64,000 nucleotides of DNA. It comes from Paenibacillus azoreducens (GTDB taxonomy: Bacteria; Bacillota; Bacilli; Paenibacillales; Paenibacillaceae). This document shows positions 35,968 to 41,771 of the stretch, piece after piece. The stretch lies in the NCBI RefSeq assembly GCF_021654775.1, contig NZ_AP025343.1, forward strand, positions 1 through 64,000, read 5' to 3'. Numbering within the stretch: the stretch's first letter is position 1; every line of letters begins with the position of its first letter. The translations under genes were made by a program, and so were the position numbers. The notes below the pieces were generated by a model. That model had not been told where the DNA came from. It saw nothing but the letters and a program-made list of their open reading frames with translations, and did not search any database.

Positions 35968-36096
35968 ATGATGGCGATGTTTTTTGCTCAAAGAGTGATC
36001 TTGAATAAAACCAAATTCGTTGAGGTCCCTGTAACTCTGCAACCAGGAGTTAAGGATATTTTGGATGAAAGTGGCCTGGGATTCCTAGCCGAATAA
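35968..36096 (+). CDS. CD1375-like small tail-region protein
   Basis: 42 residues from ATG 35968 after AAAGGAGGTG. FAQRVILNKTKFVEVPVTLQ then GVKDILDESGLGF resembles CD1375-type peptides encoded between tail fibre and lysis genes. The frame is open back to ATG 35917, which overlaps the preceding stop; the internal ribosome site argues for 35968. Function unknown. Confidence 0.55.
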   Translation: MMAMFFAQRVILNKTKFVEVPVTLQPGVKDILDESGLGFLAE

Positions 36097-36103
36097 AACA
36101 GAC

Positions 36104-36125
36104 AACGCCGCATAGGCGTTTTTTT
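36104..36125 (+). terminator. Terminator between tail and lysis genes
   Basis: AACGCC/GGCGTT stem, 5-base loop, then a T run. A second hairpin, ATGCCC-CGG with CCG-GGGCAT, follows at 36126-36153 and is trailed by TTTTTT, so the pair may act in tandem. Confidence 0.7.
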
Positions 36126-36181
36126 ATGCCCTCGGAGCCGATCCGGGGGCATTACTTTTTTGGATTCAAGGGGTGAATGGG

Positions 36182-36430
36182 ATGGATGGGGTACAGACTG
36201 AAATGCTTCAGCGGATAACGAGGGTTGAAACGAAAGTAGATAACATGGACGAAAAGCTGGACCGGGCTATTGCTGCAAATGAAACGGCCGTGGAGGCTTT
36301 GCAGTCTGCTAAATCGGCGCATCACAGGCTCGACAAAATCGAAGATAATCAGAAATGGCTCTGGCGTACATTCGCCGGGGCTATTCTTTTGGCAATCGCC
36401 GGGTTTATCATCTCCGGCGGACTTAAATAA
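36182..36430 (+). CDS. XhlA-type hemolysin-like lysis protein
   Basis: 82 residues from ATG 36182, eight bases after AAGGGGTG. A soluble coiled coil (EMLQRITRVETKVDNMDEKL) is followed by KIEDNQKWLWRTFAGAILLA and one transmembrane helix to the end, the XhlA layout. XhlA works with the holin in host lysis. Next gene is the holin. Confidence 0.87.
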   Translation: MDGVQTEMLQRITRVETKVDNMDEKLDRAIAANETAVEALQSAKSAHHRLDKIEDNQKWLWRTFAGAILLAIAGFIISGGLK

Positions 36431-36447
36431 GAAGGGCGGAATCATAC

Positions 36448-36720
36448 ATGAATTGGGATACAATTTACGGACTTATTGATGTTAGGCTGCTGGTGGTTGT
36501 CGCGTTGTGCTGGGTGATCGGATACATCCTCAAGAGTACACCTAAAGTGCCGGACTGGACGATTGTATACGTCGTGACGGTCGTCGCGGTCTTTGTGACT
36601 GTATGGATGATCGGTTTTGGGCCAGAGGCGCTTATTCAAGGCGTGCTAGCTGGTGCATTTGCCGTGTACGGGAACCAGCTTGTAAAACAGGTTAAAAAGG
36701 CGGGCGATAGTAATGACTAA
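36448..36720 (+). CDS. Holin
   Basis: 90 residues with three hydrophobic segments (about 10-28, 38-57 and 62-80) and a short charged C-terminus (VKQVKKAGDSND). Size, topology and place between XhlA and lysin identify it as a class I-like holin, probably of the Phage_holin_5-type families. It overlaps the lysin gene by eight bases. Confidence 0.82.
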   Translation: MNWDTIYGLIDVRLLVVVALCWVIGYILKSTPKVPDWTIVYVVTVVAVFVTVWMIGFGPEALIQGVLAGAFAVYGNQLVKQVKKAGDSND

Positions 36721-37489
36721 AAAGGAGTTTATCACCAAGATAGCGCCGCATGCTGCCAAAGACATGCAGGAAACAAATGTGGCCGCATCCCTTACCATTG
36801 CCCAGGCTGCGCTTGAGTCAGCTTGGGGCGGCAGCGGTCTGACCGTTAAGGCCAATAACTTGTTTGGCATTAAAGGCAAGGGTCCTGCAGGTAGCTGCAC
36901 AATGCCCACTACCGAATATGTAAAGGGTAAGCCAGTCAAGGTAAATGCAGCCTTCCGAGCATATCACAATTGGGGAGAGTCGATCAATGACCACTCTAAA
37001 CTGATCATGGACGGTGTGAGCTGGGACCGTAATAAATATAAAGGTGTAATCGGCAAGCGTGGAGCAGATGCCGCCCGAGCAATAGCGGAAGCCGGCTATG
37101 CGACTGACCCAAAATATGCGCAAAAATTGATTGCTCTGATGAACGAATACAACCTATACCAATATGACGAACCAGGAACAGTAAGGGATAAGCCTGCAAG
37201 CGGAAATACCGGAGAGGCGGCAACTGTTGAGATAGATGGAAAACAAATCTGTTCTGGCATCTTTATCAATGGGCTTGTTTCGGCCCCGGTTCGGAAGGTT
37301 GCGGAAGCGCTCGGAGCAAATGTTGGGTGGGATGGAAAACGTGCTACCGTCAATGGTAAACTGATTATCGGCAGTGAGCTTAATGGTGATACAGCTTTTG
37401 CGCCGGTTAGAGAAGTAGCAGAAGCAGCGGGCGGAAAAGTCATTGACTGGATCGGGAAGGAATGTAAGGTAATTATTCAAAAAGGGTAA
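36713..37489 (+). CDS. Endolysin: GH73 glucosaminidase with stalk domain
   Basis: 258 residues. FITKIAPHAAKDMQETNVAA, LTIAQAALESAWGGSGLT (catalytic Glu in ALESAWG), NNLFGIKG and FRAYHNWGESINDH are the GH73 N-acetylglucosaminidase signature, residues 1-150. After a linker, residues ~170-258 resemble the copper amine oxidase N-terminal-like stalk domain (FINGLVSAPVRKVAEALGAN, twice the PVR-VAEA motif), common in Paenibacillus wall proteins. No signal peptide, so export depends on the holin. Confidence 0.9.
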   Translation: MTKKEFITKIAPHAAKDMQETNVAASLTIAQAALESAWGGSGLTVKANNLFGIKGKGPAGSCTMPTTEYVKGKPVKVNAAFRAYHNWGESINDHSKLIMDGVSWDRNKYKGVIGKRGADAARAIAEAGYATDPKYAQKLIALMNEYNLYQYDEPGTVRDKPASGNTGEAATVEIDGKQICSGIFINGLVSAPVRKVAEALGANVGWDGKRATVNGKLIIGSELNGDTAFAPVREVAEAAGGKVIDWIGKECKVIIQKG

Positions 37490-37514
37490 ATTTCTAAACG
37501 CATGGAAAAACGAA

Positions 37515-37543
37515 GACCCTGCCAGCACAAAGCCAGCGGGGTC
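37515..37543. terminator. Hairpin after lysis operon
   Basis: GACCCTGC/GCGGGGTC 8-bp stem with a 13-base loop, 26 bases past the lysin stop. Weak T tracts are present on both strands, so it may serve the lysis genes and the convergent leftward gene. Confidence 0.6.
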
Positions 37544-37577
37544 ATATCTTAATTTGATTATGTACTTTCATATACCT

Positions 37578-38096
37578 TTATTTCTTAGAAACAAATTCGA
37601 CAGGAACCCAACCAGCTCCATCAGAAGAGCTTATTTTCACCGTTGCGAAGCCTCTATCAACTACATTTACTTCTGTATTCTTTTCAAGGATAAAAATTCT
37701 ACCCGATAATAACATTTCGGTTAGTCCGTTATCATTTTTAGCGTTAATGTAATCTAGCATAAGATCAAGGTCCTTTTTTGTAAGTGCAACATATGATTTC
37801 ACATTTAAGTACCCTCGATCTCCCGTTTGTACAGATGCTTGTTTTGGTCTAGAATCTGAACTACCCTTGGTTCCATTGCTGGAACAAAAAGATACACCAA
37901 TAATAAGTGCTATCAATATCAAAGCTGCACACCCGATAGCTGTAGGGTTTGTTTTATTTTGTTTTGATGGTTTGTTTGATGTTGATGCTGGTATTGGTGT
38001 TTCTTCTGCATTACTTTTTCCAAGCATACTCCCACAATGTTTACATTTAATAGCTTCATCCTGAATCTCTTCAGCACAAAACGGACATTTCTTCAT
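37578..38096 (-). CDS. Zinc-ribbon membrane protein with SH3-like C-terminus
   Basis: 172 residues from ATG 38096. KKCPFCAEEIQDEAIKCKHC is a zinc ribbon; a linker, then one transmembrane helix (AIGCAALILIALIIGVSF) and an extracytoplasmic part ending in TEVNVVDRGFATVKISSSDG with GWVPVEFVSKK, an SH3-like fold. It is the first of a leftward group at the prophage right end, likely expressed in the lysogen (conversion or superinfection control). Role unknown. Confidence 0.7.
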   Translation of the reverse strand: MKKCPFCAEEIQDEAIKCKHCGSMLGKSNAEETPIPASTSNKPSKQNKTNPTAIGCAALILIALIIGVSFCSSNGTKGSSDSRPKQASVQTGDRGYLNVKSYVALTKKDLDLMLDYINAKNDNGLTEMLLSGRIFILEKNTEVNVVDRGFATVKISSSDGAGWVPVEFVSKK

Positions 38097-38413
38097 TCGG
38101 CAGTCACCATCCACCATCCATATATTTGTAAGATTATCTAAAATCAGTCTAACAAACATAGGAATATATATCCATAGGATAATAAATAGGATAAGGAATA
38201 ATTTCCTGACCTCTAAATAAGTAGAATATCAATATTTACAAATTATCCAATATTAAGTATAATATTGGTAACGCATGCGGACGCGCCGCTGTGCAATCCG
38301 ATGGCATCGGTACAAAAAAGGCTCATCTTACAATCATGTGGGATGTGCCTTTTTGGTGTTTACGGACTACTGGACCCAATAAAAAAAAGACCGCCATGCG
38401 GTCATAATATGGT
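38097..38413. other. Non-coding stretch with two terminators
   Basis: No gene seen. An A/T-rich part just upstream of the zinc-ribbon gene probably holds its promoter. A bidirectional terminator at 38315-38354 pairs AAAAAGGC with GCCTTTTT through a CATC/GATG inner stem. At 38381-38403 GACCGC-CAT-GCGGTC with eight T on the minus strand ends the next leftward gene. Confidence 0.6.
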
Positions 38414-38584
38414 TTAATATAGCTGATCATTTGGGATGAAGAACCACGTACAAAATGCACCAGTAACAATCAGTGAATATATAGCAGTGCGCAAGTCTCT
38501 TTTGTCACTGCCTTTGAAATATTTGTAAAACTTATAGAATGACAGAGGGGCAAATAATGATACAAATATTACGGCTGGATTCAA
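38414..38584 (-). CDS. Small membrane protein (56 residues)
   Basis: TTG start at 38584 about nine bases after AAAGGGGTGG. Residues 1-18 (MNPAVIFVSLFAPLSFYK) and about 34-50 (YSLIVTGAFCTWFFI) are hydrophobic, with a charged loop GSDKRDLR between. The terminator at 38381-38403 follows directly. It belongs to the leftward right-end group. Family not recognised. Confidence 0.5.
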   Translation of the reverse strand: MNPAVIFVSLFAPLSFYKFYKYFKGSDKRDLRTAIYSLIVTGAFCTWFFIPNDQLY

Positions 38585-38602
38585 CAAACGGCAACCACCC
38601 CT

Positions 38603-38806
38603 TTACTTAAACAGTTTTTTAATCAGTTTGAAAATATCAAATGTAGTCCGGTTATACACTTTGTTGTATGCTGCTTTCTTCGGTTTTCTGAGCCATCCGT
38701 AACCGCGTGGCATCTTGATCCCAGCACGATGTACAAGTTGTCTCTTGATGCTTGTACGGGCCGCTATTCGTTTTTTAATACTTGGTTTACGCATTCCGAA
38801 CTTCAT
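38603..38806 (-). CDS. Small basic phage protein
   Basis: 67 residues from ATG 38806, after AAGGATG. MKFGMRKPSIKKRIAARTSI and GYGWLRKPKKAAYNKVYNRT are strongly basic and aromatic, like uncharacterised right-end proteins of Bacillales prophages. It may bind nucleic acid. A second ATG at 38818 would add four residues. Confidence 0.6.
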   Translation of the reverse strand: MKFGMRKPSIKKRIAARTSIKRQLVHRAGIKMPRGYGWLRKPKKAAYNKVYNRTTFDIFKLIKKLFK

Positions 38807-38872
38807 CGCAATACGCATCCTTGGTTTAATATTCCACGTTCGTTTATTATATCCTTTTACATGCTCTGATTG

Positions 38873-38956
38873 TTATTTGCGTTTCAATACTCTTACTAAA
38901 GCAATAACGGACAAAACCAGTGCTGCAATACTAATGGTCAAAGTTAATGTTTCCAC
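38873..38956 (-). CDS. Tiny hydrophobic peptide (27 residues)
   Basis: GTG 38956 lies nine bases after AAGGAGG. VETLTLTISIAALVLSVIAL is one membrane helix followed by VRVLKRK. Size and layout recall type I toxin peptides and small phage membrane peptides. The good ribosome site supports translation, but length alone makes the call tentative. Confidence 0.42.
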   Translation of the reverse strand: METLTLTISIAALVLSVIALVRVLKRK

Positions 38957-38992
38957 GTTTCATTCCTCCTTAGAGGGGCCGAAGCCCCTTGT

Positions 38993-39232
38993 TTAATCCA
39001 TTGGGTTAGACCGATGATATGCAGCTTCATACATCCGTTCGATTGCCCCCGCCTCATCAAAGGCATAGTCGTAATCATGCGATGGGTCCGGGACGAGATC
39101 GTAAGGTTTGGATTCGTCAAAGTTCCAATCACCTTCGTAAACATCTGTAAATCTTTCCCGCGCTTCTCCACCTTCTTCATCCAGCGGTTTAAAAAATCCG
39201 ATTGAAACCCGTTGATGTTTAACCATTTTCAT
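38993..39232 (-). CDS. Hypothetical acidic protein
   Basis: 79 residues. A short basic start (MKMVKHQRVSIGFF) and a long acidic part rich in Asp, Glu and Tyr (DPSHDYDYAFDEAGAIERMY). No family recognised. It lies in the leftward group between the two membrane peptides. Confidence 0.55.
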   Translation of the reverse strand: MKMVKHQRVSIGFFKPLDEEGGEARERFTDVYEGDWNFDESKPYDLVPDPSHDYDYAFDEAGAIERMYEAAYHRSNPMD

Positions 39233-39333
39233 CTCTCGTCCCTCGCGCGTAAGGCCGCCGCCATATTGTATATGTCAAACCGTTTATGTTAAGATTGGGA
39301 GGAGGGAGCCTCTAACTCCCTCCGTGGAACCTT

Positions 39334-39462
39334 TTAACGTTTGCGCCGGAAGCGTCGTTTGGGGGTTCCTTTTTTGTTTTCCTCACGTTTTGTCTTCTTA
39401 AGTATCATGATTGCTGTTGCACATTGGATGATTGCCGTGAGGAGCGTTACCCAATCTTTCAT
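39334..39462 (-). CDS. Small membrane peptide with basic tail (42 residues)
   Basis: ATG 39462 follows AAAGGAG; an in-frame ATG two codons earlier is possible, while the longer frame to 39660 has no support. MKDWVTLLTAIIQCATAIMI is a membrane helix; the rest, KKTKREENKKGTPKRRFRRK, is highly basic. It is the first gene of the leftward group, divergent from an HTH gene with a shared palindrome in between, an arrangement like a regulated toxin or holin-like peptide. Confidence 0.5.
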   Translation of the reverse strand: MKDWVTLLTAIIQCATAIMILKKTKREENKKGTPKRRFRRKR

Positions 39463-39509
39463 ATTCATCTCCTTTCCGGAAGCATTAATTTCACTTCCTG
39501 TATATAATA

Positions 39510-39523
39510 TATCATAAGTGATA
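39510..39523. promoter_or_regulatory. Predicted operator of the right-end HTH protein
   Basis: TATCA-TAAG-TGATA, a perfect 5-bp dyad with 4-base centre, between the leftward peptide gene and the rightward HTH gene. A half-site TATCAC recurs at 39580-39585 near the HTH gene's ribosome site. Control by the adjacent HTH protein is inferred. Confidence 0.4.
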
Positions 39524-39605
39524 CATAGAAGCAATAGTTTTATTTGCCCTTTGGAATATTTTTTTGTATTATAGATATATAAAGTATCACAAAGGAGATA
39601 TGAGT

Positions 39606-39830
39606 ATGGGGTTTTCATACAAACCGCTTTGGTTATTGTTGGTTGATAAGGGTTTATCAAAAACGGAGTTCAGAGAAGCACTGGGGATCGGGACAAATCA
39701 ATTGGCTAAGATGGGGAAGGGTGAATACATTTCAATGGAGACATTGGATAAAATATGTTCCCATTTCGGAGTACAACCTAATGATATTATTGAACACGTA
39801 CCAAACGACAAAGAGACCGCCGAGGCATAG
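39606..39830 (+). CDS. Small XRE-type helix-turn-helix regulator
   Basis: 74 residues from ATG 39606, eight bases after AAAGGAG. FSYKPLWLLLVDKGLSKTEF then ALGIGTNQLAKMGKGEYISM and DKICSHFGVQPNDIIEHV is the compact HTH of YvaO/PbsX-like regulators. Last gene of the prophage. It probably controls itself and the divergent peptide operon through the palindrome at 39510. Confidence 0.8.
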   Translation: MGFSYKPLWLLLVDKGLSKTEFREALGIGTNQLAKMGKGEYISMETLDKICSHFGVQPNDIIEHVPNDKETAEA

Positions 39831-39952
39831 GTTGATCGGGCAAGTCCTTCGCCGGTTATTCACTGGCGGAGCCTTTATATTGGGGACGAATTGGGGACAA
39901 AAGCTACTTTTGGCCACAAATATTCACTAATATTGACTTACAATTTATAAAG

Positions 39953-39979
39953 AAAAACCCTTATAAAATAAGGGTTTTT
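39953..39979. terminator. Bidirectional terminator at prophage right end
   Basis: Perfect 12-bp arms AAAAACCCTTAT/ATAAGGGTTTTT with AAA loop. The preceding stretch from 39831 has no gene but holds a tandem ATTGGGGACRA (39879-39900). The prophage/chromosome junction should lie between this terminator and 40013. Confidence 0.9.
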
Positions 39980-40012
39980 GCATTTTTACTACTTTCTAAT
40001 TTCCCTTTTTAT

Positions 40013-40090
40013 CAGCTGATGCGGCTGGTGCTTACCGAGCAGATTTATCGCGCGGTGAAGATCAATCGGGGGGAACCGTACCATAAGTGA
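40013..40090 (+). pseudogene. rlmH: 3' end of rlmH at the prophage right junction
   Basis: The last 25 codons read [20 protein letters not shown] then EPYHK-stop, matching the C-terminus of RlmH, the 23S rRNA pseudouridine-1915 N3-methyltransferase. Homology stops abruptly at CAG 40013; upstream is phage-like A/T-rich DNA instead of the expected Pro-His codons. I infer that the prophage is integrated in rlmH, with the 5' part (and perhaps a phage-supplied 3' end) beyond the left edge. The terminus is also the first of six att-like repeats. Confidence 0.8.
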
Positions 40091-40098
40091 CGGCGAAA
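40074..40098 (+). repeat. rlmH-terminus repeat, copy 1
   Basis: AACCGTACCATAAGTGACGGCGAAA, the natural rlmH end (EPYHK-stop) plus eight bases of 3' flank. Five further same-orientation copies lie at 41644, 47452, 48764, 48964 and 53475. The core CCGT...ACGG is an imperfect dyad, as in serine-recombinase att sites. Confidence 0.75.
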
Positions 40099-40103
40099 AA
40101 TTC

Positions 40104-40409
40104 TCATGTATTCATTGTTCCACCTCCTCGTCGTGCGCTCCGGCCTGAGTGAAATTCGACGTACTCGGGGTGGCTCCCTAGAATCCCACCATCCTCAGGG
40201 TTCAGCCCTACGTTGCTTAAGTTACGGACGTTGTCTCCCGTTTCAAGAACGACGATGTAACCGTGGCTTCCCAAACAAAACTCGCTCTCAATCTCGTCTT
40301 CAAGCTCATCCCTCAGTTGGAACAAGTAGCCCTGATCAAGGAGTGCCGCTGGAAGTGCCCCAACCCGGCGCAGAATGACAAGGTCCTGCTGTCTCTTGAT
40401 GATCCTCAT
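40104..40409 (-). CDS. Conserved hypothetical, convergent with rlmH, altered C-terminus
   Basis: 101 residues from ATG 40409 after TAGGAGGG. DLVILRRVGALPAALLDQGY, SHGYIVVLETGDNVRNLSNV and GLNPEDGGILGSHPEYVE form a compact protein. The last codons here (FHSGRSARRGGG) differ by a small indel from the related copy at 48802-48856, where the same DNA reads FHSGRMHDEEVEQ-stop. So the C-terminus has probably shifted frame. Function unknown; it seems to be the natural convergent neighbour of rlmH. Confidence 0.6.
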   Translation of the reverse strand: MRIIKRQQDLVILRRVGALPAALLDQGYLFQLRDELEDEIESEFCLGSHGYIVVLETGDNVRNLSNVGLNPEDGGILGSHPEYVEFHSGRSARRGGGTMNT

Positions 40410-40558
40410 TCATACATCCCTCCTAAAAATGAAAATGACCCCTCGAAAAAGGGGTCTTGGTACTGGGTCAAAAATATGATATATGTCCGAAAATTTACTT
40501 AATACGCTTTGGTATTAAGTGCAAAGATTAAGGTGCAAATGGGGAGAGGTGGATAGAT

Positions 40559-41560
40559 ATGGATTTAGGAGTAGCAATTAAAGAAAACATATTTGAAAGC
40601 CTTAATCAATACGTATTTGAAACAATGAATGTGATTTCCGCATCGGCTGCAGCTGTGTTGATTATTCAAAACGACATTATCGTTAACGAATGGTACTGTG
40701 GCTATCATGACAACACAGAAAATAGCCGAAAAATTGATGAAAGGTCACAATTTAATATTGGATCGATCCGAAAGACATATTTAGGATTAGCTATAAGTCT
40801 TGCTCTTTTTGAAGGAAGGATTAAAAGTCTCAACGATTTTGTTTCTGATTATCTTGATGATCTGGACGAAGAAATAATAACGGGCACAACCATTCGTCAT
40901 CTGTTAACACATACACACGGTTTATATAGCCCTTCGAGGAGAATGTTCCCAGCAGGGACTGACTGGAAATATAATAACGCTGGCGTCAACTTGCTAATCA
41001 GGATTGTTCAAAAAGCATTTGGTCGCCCCCTTGCTGCGGTTATTGAAGAGAAGGTTCTAGCGCCGTATGGCCTCTCAGAAACTGGTTGGAGAAAGGAAAA
41101 TAGAGAAAACCTCGTCTGGGTTAACGAAACCTACGCGGGAGAACAAGGGGGAGAAGCGAACCTTTTTGTTAGTACACGAGAATTGGGGCTTTGGGGATAT
41201 TTACATCTAACTAAAGGGTACTTTCAAGGGAAACAAATACTGCCCGAATCAATCTTCGAAGAGGTAGTGAAAATCATTACTCCAACGACGCTTGATGAAA
41301 CATTGCCGCGCAATGGATTCTTTTGGTGGGTACAGGATAGATCTCGCAATATGTCAGAACTAGGGGGACAACTTCCAAAGGGGTCTTTCCAATCCCTTGG
41401 CATATTTGGGAATGCTGTATTAGTTATACCTGAATTTAATGCAGTGGCGGTACGAATGTTGAATCAAACCGAGCGAAATCCAGCAGGTTATGATTATTTA
41501 AGAGACATCCAAACCTTTGGAAATATAGTTTCGAAATGTATCTTATCACAAAAAAACTGA
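40559..41560 (+). CDS. Serine hydrolase, class C beta-lactamase fold
   Basis: 333 residues. The active-site SxxK is FNIGSIRKTYLG (Ser about residue 77) and the YxN motif is WKYNNAGVN (about 140). RHLLTHTHGLYSPSRRMFPA is the family's LTHTSG region. No signal peptide is evident, so it may be cytoplasmic; members include esterases and peptidases as well as beta-lactamases. It is the only gene between att-like repeats 1 and 2. Confidence 0.85.
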   Translation: MDLGVAIKENIFESLNQYVFETMNVISASAAAVLIIQNDIIVNEWYCGYHDNTENSRKIDERSQFNIGSIRKTYLGLAISLALFEGRIKSLNDFVSDYLDDLDEEIITGTTIRHLLTHTHGLYSPSRRMFPAGTDWKYNNAGVNLLIRIVQKAFGRPLAAVIEEKVLAPYGLSETGWRKENRENLVWVNETYAGEQGGEANLFVSTRELGLWGYLHLTKGYFQGKQILPESIFEEVVKIITPTTLDETLPRNGFFWWVQDRSRNMSELGGQLPKGSFQSLGIFGNAVLVIPEFNAVAVRMLNQTERNPAGYDYLRDIQTFGNIVSKCILSQKN

Positions 41561-41590
41561 CAGGTTTTCATTCACTATTCTAAGGAACGG

Positions 41591-41613
41591 GGCTATCCTT
41601 CAAAAGGATGGCC
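41591..41613 (+). terminator. Hairpin after serine hydrolase
   Basis: GGCTATCCTT/AAGGATGGCC, a 10-bp stem (one G-U) with a 3-base loop, 30 bases past the stop; the following T tract is short. Confidence 0.55.
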
Positions 41614-41643
41614 TTAAAACTTACCCTTACAGATAGCGCGAAG

Positions 41644-41666
41644 AACCGTATCACAAGAAACGGCAA
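41644..41666 (+). repeat. rlmH-terminus repeat, copy 2
   Basis: AACCGTATCACAAGAAACGGCAA. Encodes EPYHK with synonymous changes but the stop codon is altered. The left flank ACAGATAGCGCG is shared with copy 6 (ACAGACAGCGCG). Confidence 0.6.
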
Positions 41667-41718
41667 CCCTGTAATCCATAGTGTAACTCGACAATACATC
41701 ACTGCCCAAAAGTTAAAC

Positions 41719-41752
41719 CCCGCCGCGCTGAACTAAGCTCAGCTGCGACGGG
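41719..41752 (-). terminator. Terminator of the ABC transporter operon
   Basis: Arms CCCG/CGGG, CGC/GCG and CTGA/TCAG form an interrupted hairpin 20 bases beyond the permease stop; the minus strand continues with TTTAACTTTT. Confidence 0.6.
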
Positions 41753-41771
41753 CTAGATGTAGATGCTTGCA

